DNA of 64,000 nt. Origin: Bacteroides sp. 214 (lineage in GTDB: Bacteria > Bacteroidota > Bacteroidia > Bacteroidales > Bacteroidaceae). The position numbers and the translations under genes are program-made. The notes below the pieces were generated by a model, which was given only the letters and a program-made list of their open reading frames with translations, was not told the DNA's origin and did not search any database. The stretch's first letter is position 1, and each line of letters opens with the position of its first letter. Positions 59,206 to 64,000 of this stretch are shown here, one piece after another. The DNA lies in NCBI RefSeq assembly GCF_010501015.1, contig NZ_QVML01000002.1, forward strand, positions 434,001 to 498,000, written 5' to 3'.

Positions 59206-59952
59206 CTACACAGTGTGTTCCGATGGAGAGATACTTCCCAATCGCTGAAACTCTTTATTCATGTGCGAGTGATCGTGATATCCGCAGGCAATGGCTATTT
59301 CGTACATGCTTTCATCCGGATGGGCTTTCATATAACTGCGAACAGACCGGAAACGCATGATGTTACTGAATACTTTGGGAGAGATACCGATGGTTGTTTT
59401 GAATCTACGTTCGAATTGTCGTTCCGATAGGCAGACCTCTCCGGCTATCTCCCTGACAGATACATGTCCGTTATTGCTTTGAATAAGAGAAACGGCATGC
59501 CTGATTTGCCTGTCGGGCAGATATAACTTGTGCATACGCGCCAGTAAATAGGTGTTGATATAAGCAACCCGTTCCTGCACATACTCCATCTCAGGTAATC
59601 GTTCATAGAAACTTTCATCAAACAGGGTTTCAGCAAGCGGAAGCTCTATGTTCCGGTTGGTAATTCCGAAAATAGGCATACGGGTAAATGCGGTAATTCC
59701 TGCCGGCGCAAAGCGGATTCCCATCATTTGCACCCGTCCCGGCTGATAGGTTATTTCCAATAAAGAGGTCATGGTACCGACAAGCATAGGCAAGCCGGCT
59801 GAAGGTTGATTACTTCCGAAATCGAAGATAATATCTACACAACCGTCGGGGAGAATCCTATGCGTAAATGGATTCTCTATTACATCATCTGTAACCCAAT
59901 AAGTTTCTATCAGATGCTGTAAGCGTAGGTCGGGTGGATATTCTTTATACAT
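59206..59952 (-). CDS. AraC-family regulator
   Basis: 248 aa. The N-terminal half (YPPDLRLQHLIETYWVTDD, HRILPDGCVDIIFDFG) is the DUF6597-type sensing domain; the C-terminal double HTH is VREIAGEVCLSERQFERRFK and VFSNIMRFRSVRSYMKAH, YEIAIACGYHDHSHMNKEFQ. It precedes the VOC operon on the same strand by 70 bases, and may control it. Inducer unknown. Confidence 0.87.
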   Translation of the reverse strand: MYKEYPPDLRLQHLIETYWVTDDVIENPFTHRILPDGCVDIIFDFGSNQPSAGLPMLVGTMTSLLEITYQPGRVQMMGIRFAPAGITAFTRMPIFGITNRNIELPLAETLFDESFYERLPEMEYVQERVAYINTYLLARMHKLYLPDRQIRHAVSLIQSNNGHVSVREIAGEVCLSERQFERRFKTTIGISPKVFSNIMRFRSVRSYMKAHPDESMYEIAIACGYHDHSHMNKEFQRLGSISPSEHTV

Positions 59953-59955
59953 ACT

Positions 59956-60060
59956 TTATTGTATTATTCTTTTTAACCAGCTCTCTAAATAATTCAACTG
60001 TTCTTCAATGCTGTCCATTAGTGCCTGACGAACATCTGATAACAAATTATCTTTTATCAT
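59956..60060 (-). CDS. Small hypothetical protein (34 aa)
   Basis: MIKDNLLSDVRQALMDSIEE to IIQ, three bases before the AraC start. Helical and charged. Could be a real small leader gene or a fragment; no family recognised. Confidence 0.35.
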   Translation of the reverse strand: MIKDNLLSDVRQALMDSIEEQLNYLESWLKRIIQ

Positions 60061-60627
60061 AATACTACAGATTCATAATTTTATTTGATAAATTCGTGAT
60101 TGTTCTCCCCAAGGATGATATCCTTGTCCGATATAATAAAACCATATTGTTATTTCATCAACCGTATCCTGATTGAGAAACTTTTGTATACAAATGTAGA
60201 TAAAAATCTTCGATTTGTGTAGAATTGTATAAAAACATATTTATTGAAATTATAGTTGTCTTTGCATCATAATTTCCAACAATATAACCCAAAAAAACTT
60301 TGCTCAAGACAGCAAATAGGCAACTCGCTGAATATGTAAATGTTAAGCAAGTTGTCGGCAAAACAGTTTTAGATGCTTTGGTGTTTTATCTGGTACAAGG
60401 TCGAATAGTGAAGATTCTGTAATCGCAATAGCTAATTTTCGTCAATTTGCTCTGTTTCACCCCAGTTTTGGCAAAGAACGGTGACTTCATTCCAAAAATC
60501 GTTGATGCGGACAATGTCTTGCAAGGCGTAAAGAAGCTATTTCATCGAAGTATTTGTTTACCGCTTCTGTGTTTAAGTCCCAAAGTTTTATTCTCATTTT
60601 TTTTAGTTGTTTAGGATTGAACAATTT
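60061..60627. other. Gap with promoter and gene fragments
   Basis: Contains a minus-strand -7 box TACATTTG (60191-60198) that could drive the small gene and AraC; a minus frame just after it (near 60085-60190) reads NQDTVDEITIWFYYIGQGY, gene-like but without a start. From 60597 leftward the frame MRIKLWDLNTEAVNKYFDEI breaks and continues in another frame to about 60430 as NDFWNEVTVLCQNWGETEQI, a frameshifted remnant of an unknown small gene. Confidence 0.45.
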
Positions 60628-61221
60628 TTACATTTCTAACAAAATTGGATTGTTTGTTAATTCATAGTTATTATCGAGTAACGAAGCGTTTACAAATATT
60701 GTATTCTCGATTTTCTCTATACCGCGAGCTTTGTGTATATGCCCAAAAAGGTGGTATTGAGGTTGAATGGTTAATACTTGTTGCAACAAAAGAGGGTCGC
60801 CGTAATGGATGTTTTCCGAAAAGTCCAGCACGGAATAAGGTGGTTGATGTGTTATAAGTACGTCAGTGTCTGTCGGTATCTTCGATATTTGCTTATCATA
60901 TTTGTCCGACAAGATATCGTTCATAAACAGCGGGACGCCATAGAATTTTATGCCCTCGACTACAATTCCCGAGTTACACAGATAAAAACAATTATCGAGC
61001 AAACCGGTTATTGTTTCTCCAAACAAACAGTGGTCGTGATTGCCCGCTACGAAGATCTTATACTTATAAGGCAGTTTTTCGAACCATTCGATAAAATCCA
61101 ATACTTCGGACTCCGTGCCGGCAAAAGAAATATCGCCCGAATGAACGATAATATCTGCATCAGGCAAGTTCTGCAATAAATAGTGCATATTGTGTGTATC
61201 GGAGAGGTGGAGTATTTTCAT
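60628..61221 (-). CDS. Metallophosphoesterase
   Basis: 197 aa. Motifs in order: LSDTHNMH, VHSGDIS, VAGNHDH, ITHQPPY, LFGHIHKARG. Calcineurin-like fold with two metals; in this small group the usual substrates are cyclic nucleotides or phosphodiesters. A separate enzyme from the operon copy at 50496. The end is GNHDH-type, so complete. Confidence 0.88.
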   Translation of the reverse strand: MKILHLSDTHNMHYLLQNLPDADIIVHSGDISFAGTESEVLDFIEWFEKLPYKYKIFVAGNHDHCLFGETITGLLDNCFYLCNSGIVVEGIKFYGVPLFMNDILSDKYDKQISKIPTDTDVLITHQPPYSVLDFSENIHYGDPLLLQQVLTIQPQYHLFGHIHKARGIEKIENTIFVNASLLDNNYELTNNPILLEM

Positions 61222-61243
61222 TCTTTTACCTCACTCTTTAATA

Positions 61244-61477
61244 TCAGGAAATATGTGGTAGGACAATTTTCTGTGCAAACATGCCTCCCATAGATGTGCC
61301 GATGATTATACCCAGTGATTCATTTTTGCCGATTCCCGAAAGAAGCGCTAAGGCTTCTCTCGGGTTAATAGGCAAATCGGGCGCAATAACGCTTGCCTCC
61401 GGCAGTAGTATCCGTAAGTTCTTCGCGGTGGATGATGCGCCTGACGACGACAAACCGTGTATATACAATAGTTTCAT
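61244..61477 (-). pseudogene. Truncated alpha/beta hydrolase gene (YqiA-like)
   Basis: 77 aa: MKLLYIHGLSSSGASSTAKN has the oxyanion-hole turn, and IGTSMGGMFAQK the nucleophilic Ser. Homology ends at IVLPHIS, about 110 residues early, so the Asp and His are missing. Confidence 0.8.
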
Positions 61478-61534
61478 AAAAGTTAAGTTTTAATTCATAT
61501 TGGTAAAGCACTTTGGATATAAAAAATCAACTTT

Positions 61535-62716
61535 TCAAATCTTAGAATTATCGTCGTTATTTCCAAATCTTATTTTTTGAATTTCTTTGAGATTATCATC
61601 ACTTAGAAGATTTACATTGTTTATCGTAAAATAAGAACCATCACTCCATTTCAAATTTCTCAACCTATCATTATCAATATTCTTTAGCTTTTCCAATAGC
61701 TCAATTATAGATTTCTTTATGATATCCTTCTTCCCAGATTCAGAAGCTGCAAAGTCAAAATCCATAGAATAATTTGGTTTTGTTCGTGGCCAGAGAGAAT
61801 AGATTTTTTGTCCACCACGTTTTATTGAAATATAACTTTTCGTAAATCCTAATTCATATTTTTTTGTTTTATCTTGATCTTCTTCTTGAACTTTTTTTAT
61901 TATTTTTTCTCCGAATTCTTTTAACCATTTATTTTTATCATCTTCCCAAGTAACTCTATTCACTTCATCCGAGATATTATCGATAACAAACTGAAAGATT
62001 TCTCGATTCTCATTATAAATGGCATTTGCCAACTCTGTGACTTTATCATTTGTTCCCATAATTTCGCGTTTTAATGTTGTTATATAATCTGATATGTATG
62101 TTTTTACTATTGTATCTATAGCTGTTTCTTGAATATTTTCTAAATGATTGACAATTTTCTTATACGAATATGTATTCCATTCGTCTCCGTCGAAATTTTT
62201 AGGATTATCTCCTATAGGGGTAAGATATACAAAGATCTTTTTTGTGTACCCCTTAAAACTTTCATCATCTTGGATAAAGTTTTTGTATTTCCCCAATTGT
62301 CCAACAGAGTCTATTGTGTCAAATTTGTTCTCAATACAGATTATCAGTTTGTCATGTTCATCTTTAAAATTAATCAGTAAGTCTATAGAACCATTAGGAC
62401 ACTTAACTTCTTTTCCGACTTCTACATTACTGAAATTCAATTTGTTTATTGTAACAATATCCAAATCATTATTTTTTTCTAATGCCAAATCGCGCAATAC
62501 TCTTATTAAAAAGCGATTGCCTAACCCATGTGATTCATTTGGGTCGAGTAACCATGCTAAAAAATTAGAATGTCGGATTTCCGCTCTACCGATTCCAAGA
62601 ATACTAAAGATATTAGGTTTTTGTAACTCTGTTTCCAATTTTTCAAAATTGGGGTCGTTCAATAGGTTCTTATACAATTCTTTGAAATCGGGTTCCTCAT
62701 TGTTATTGTCTGACAT
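61535..62716 (-). CDS. PD-(D/E)XK nuclease-like protein
   Basis: 393 aa. RHSNFLAWLLDPNESHGLG is typical of the PDDEXK_4 group, and the catalytic core is CPNGSIDLLI (Asp112) and KLIICIENKFDT (Glu129, Lys131) followed by QLGKY. The C-terminal half is helical and unrelated to known domains. Such stand-alone nucleases occur in defence islands. No methyltransferase nearby. Could be a single-gene defence protein. Confidence 0.82.
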   Translation of the reverse strand: MSDNNNEEPDFKELYKNLLNDPNFEKLETELQKPNIFSILGIGRAEIRHSNFLAWLLDPNESHGLGNRFLIRVLRDLALEKNNDLDIVTINKLNFSNVEVGKEVKCPNGSIDLLINFKDEHDKLIICIENKFDTIDSVGQLGKYKNFIQDDESFKGYTKKIFVYLTPIGDNPKNFDGDEWNTYSYKKIVNHLENIQETAIDTIVKTYISDYITTLKREIMGTNDKVTELANAIYNENREIFQFVIDNISDEVNRVTWEDDKNKWLKEFGEKIIKKVQEEDQDKTKKYELGFTKSYISIKRGGQKIYSLWPRTKPNYSMDFDFAASESGKKDIIKKSIIELLEKLKNIDNDRLRNLKWSDGSYFTINNVNLLSDDNLKEIQKIRFGNNDDNSKI

Positions 62717-62795
62717 AATATTTAATTTTATAGGTTAATAATCTCTTGTCTTCAAAGTTATAAATAAATTTAATCTTTTGCTGAATTTTCACTCT

Positions 62796-63482
62796 TCAAC
62801 TAATATATTTCTGATATTCCACTTTCAAATCACAATGAAAATCACAGATTTGCATAATATCTTGCAATGCCCAAAGAGAGTGGTCGCAGATTTCGTGCAT
62901 TCCATATCCAATGTTGTATTTGGCTAATTCCGGTTTTTCTGTTATCAAATCTCGCCATTTCGGTATTGTTATATTCCAATTATCTTTGCCAGCCATCATT
63001 CCATCGCTATAAAAATCTTCAAAATATAAAGAGTGTTCTATATGCTTAATGTTGAATTTTAATTCACAATCATGAAAACTCTCTATCGCCCACATAATTC
63101 CATTATAATAATCATCGTCATCATCCTCTTCGATAAAAGGGCTAATGATGGCCTCAATTTCATAGTCGTTGAAAAATGAATCTTCATCTTTTATCATTCG
63201 TTCCAAATCATCAAGCATTTTTTCTCCTTTTTCTTTTAAGATACCTGCATATCTTTTAATCTCTCGGTCGAGCCACAGAAATTTCTCAATGTATTCGGGT
63301 GTAAACACAAATTCCTGATTGAGTTTCAGTTTCCGCTTTGCCAAAATATTGTGAAAATCATTTTCGCCCGTATAAGAACGTCTTGTTCTTATTTTACTTG
63401 CGTTAATTGCCAATGTTTCTAATTCAGAAACAGAGAGTTGGTCTAACTCTTCTATTGTTTTTATCCAGCTTGTATCTCTCAT
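62796..63482 (-). CDS. Hypothetical protein (228 aa)
   Basis: MRDTSWIKTIEELDQLSVSE to VEYQKYIS. An acidic patch EEDDDDDYYNG in the middle and a C-terminal segment HSLWALQDIMQICDFHCDLK; a similar end (LQDIVRINDFWNEVTVLCQN when frames are joined) is seen in the broken gene near 60430-60597. Unknown family, possibly the intact form of that remnant. Precedes the PD-(D/E)XK gene. Confidence 0.6.
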   Translation of the reverse strand: MRDTSWIKTIEELDQLSVSELETLAINASKIRTRRSYTGENDFHNILAKRKLKLNQEFVFTPEYIEKFLWLDREIKRYAGILKEKGEKMLDDLERMIKDEDSFFNDYEIEAIISPFIEEDDDDDYYNGIMWAIESFHDCELKFNIKHIEHSLYFEDFYSDGMMAGKDNWNITIPKWRDLITEKPELAKYNIGYGMHEICDHSLWALQDIMQICDFHCDLKVEYQKYIS

Positions 63483-63499
63483 ATAATCTTAAATTTCTA

Positions 63500-63718
63500 T
63501 CAATTCACGTTATTTTTTATCCATTCTTCGTCCGATGCAAAACTTACGAGGTCTATACTATCACCTGTAAAACCGCAAGATTCTCTCGCATATTCTTCGT
63601 CTATCATTGCCGCGATTTCAAGACCGGCCTGATCACAAAGTTCCCAGTACTCTGCTTCCGAAATTTCTTTATTCAAATACCGTGCTCTTATCTCCATCCA
63701 TTTTTCAGTATGAGTCAT
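63500..63718 (-). CDS. Hypothetical protein (72 aa)
   Basis: MTHTEKWMEIRARYLNKEIS to EEWIKNNVN. Helical, acidic. Lies between the 228-aa gene and the macrodomain-like gene with short gaps (17 and 11 bases), so all three form one operon. Unknown function; could be an immunity or antitoxin-like partner. Confidence 0.55.
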   Translation of the reverse strand: MTHTEKWMEIRARYLNKEISEAEYWELCDQAGLEIAAMIDEEYARESCGFTGDSIDLVSFASDEEWIKNNVN

Positions 63719-63729
63719 TAAATTAGTCT

Positions 63730-64000
63730 TTAATCAAAATTCGTTTCAAATTCCCGTAAAAAAGGAAGTATATTCCCTTCTGGATTGTGTTCTCGCCACG
63801 AGTTGTGGTCGTCGATGATAGCAAATACGACTAACTTAAATCGGTTCTTAAATTCATCTTCTTTGAAAACCTGCTTAAATAATTTAGCAACGTGATGAGG
63901 CGGATTCTTAAACGCTCCACAGCCAAAGGCACTTAATACCAAACAGTCGTGGTTAAATTCTCCGCATATTCTTAAAATCGTTCTGATTTTCTCTTTGCTT
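63730..64000 (-). CDS. TIGR02452-type (PARG-like macrodomain) protein, C-terminal part
   Basis: Frame is open from the window edge to 63730. LVLSAFGCGAFKNPPHHVAKLFKQV is the hallmark of the TIGR02452/PARG catalytic-domain-like family (macrodomain fold with the GCGAFxNP loop), followed by VVFAIIDDHNSW. These proteins hydrolyse ADP-ribose linkages. In a defence-like neighbourhood it may remove or sense ADP-ribosylation. The N-terminus lies outside the window. Confidence 0.85.
   Translation of the reverse strand, partial: SKEKIRTILRICGEFNHDCLVLSAFGCGAFKNPPHHVAKLFKQVFKEDEFKNRFKLVVFAIIDDHNSWREHNPEGNILPFLREFETNFD

Noticed and set aside
60158..60361. 67-codon minus-strand frame
   Set aside because: It covers a promoter and the N-terminal part has no gene-like pattern.

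Overview
The window is AT-rich and clearly from the order Bacteroidales (a gut Bacteroides, Phocaeicola or Parabacteroides type of genome). The signs are the TAnnTTTG -7 promoter boxes, RteC, DUF3853 proteins, a fimbrillin-like lipoprotein, a MobV relaxase and Bacteroidetes-type tyrosine integrases. Only the first kilobase looks like stable chromosome: the 5-prime part of mutS2 and a tRNA-Ser(UGA) gene with a textbook TTTG-N19-TAccTTTG promoter. Everything to the right is accessory DNA that has accumulated behind the tRNA.

Region 1 (933-18277) is a phage-like island bounded by two exact 15-bp copies of the tRNA 3-prime end. It encodes an integrase, replication/HTH genes, both terminase subunits, a portal, a gp10-like protein and a 1,320-aa tail hub protein. 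I find no major capsid protein, head protease, tape measure, tail tube or lysis genes. It also carries a fimbrillin-like lipoprotein as an independent moron. It is either a decayed prophage or a phage satellite. Region 2 (18278-24019) is a small mobilizable element: integrase, MobV relaxase with an oriT-like hairpin upstream, and a two-gene ATPase plus RloB (TOPRIM-like) pair that looks like a defence system. It ends at a third, 13-bp copy of the att core.

Region 3 (24020-24668) is a ladder of about three degenerate 190-bp repeats that look like scars of earlier integrations. A C-terminally truncated integrase and a helicase fragment follow. Region 4 (26.2-46 kb) is a composite of two RteC/Xis/Exc-type excision modules of the CTnDOT kind, in opposite orientations. 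They carry a TetR-controlled flavinylation cassette (two DUF2271 proteins, ApbE, a beta-barrel), small enzyme genes, ArdA, a cation transporter, two 5-prime-truncated topB genes fused head to head, and a DUF4209/HEPN-like protein.

Region 5 (46-64 kb) is an array of unrelated small genes, many with their own promoter and structured leader: an Smr-less MutS2 paralogue, acetyltransferases, DHFR-like and glyoxalase-like enzymes, an AbiE-like operon, RsgA, a guanidinium exporter behind a guanidine-II riboswitch, phosphoesterases and a PD-(D/E)XK protein. Several cargo types occur in both region 4 and region 5 (DHFR-like, GNAT, VOC, minimal nucleotidyltransferase), so the two probably share a source pool. 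The most interesting unexplained feature is a set of structured 5-prime leaders. Two, far apart, precede the two DHFR-like genes and show stem covariation, an invariant GAAA-capped hairpin and an apparent terminator/antiterminator switch.
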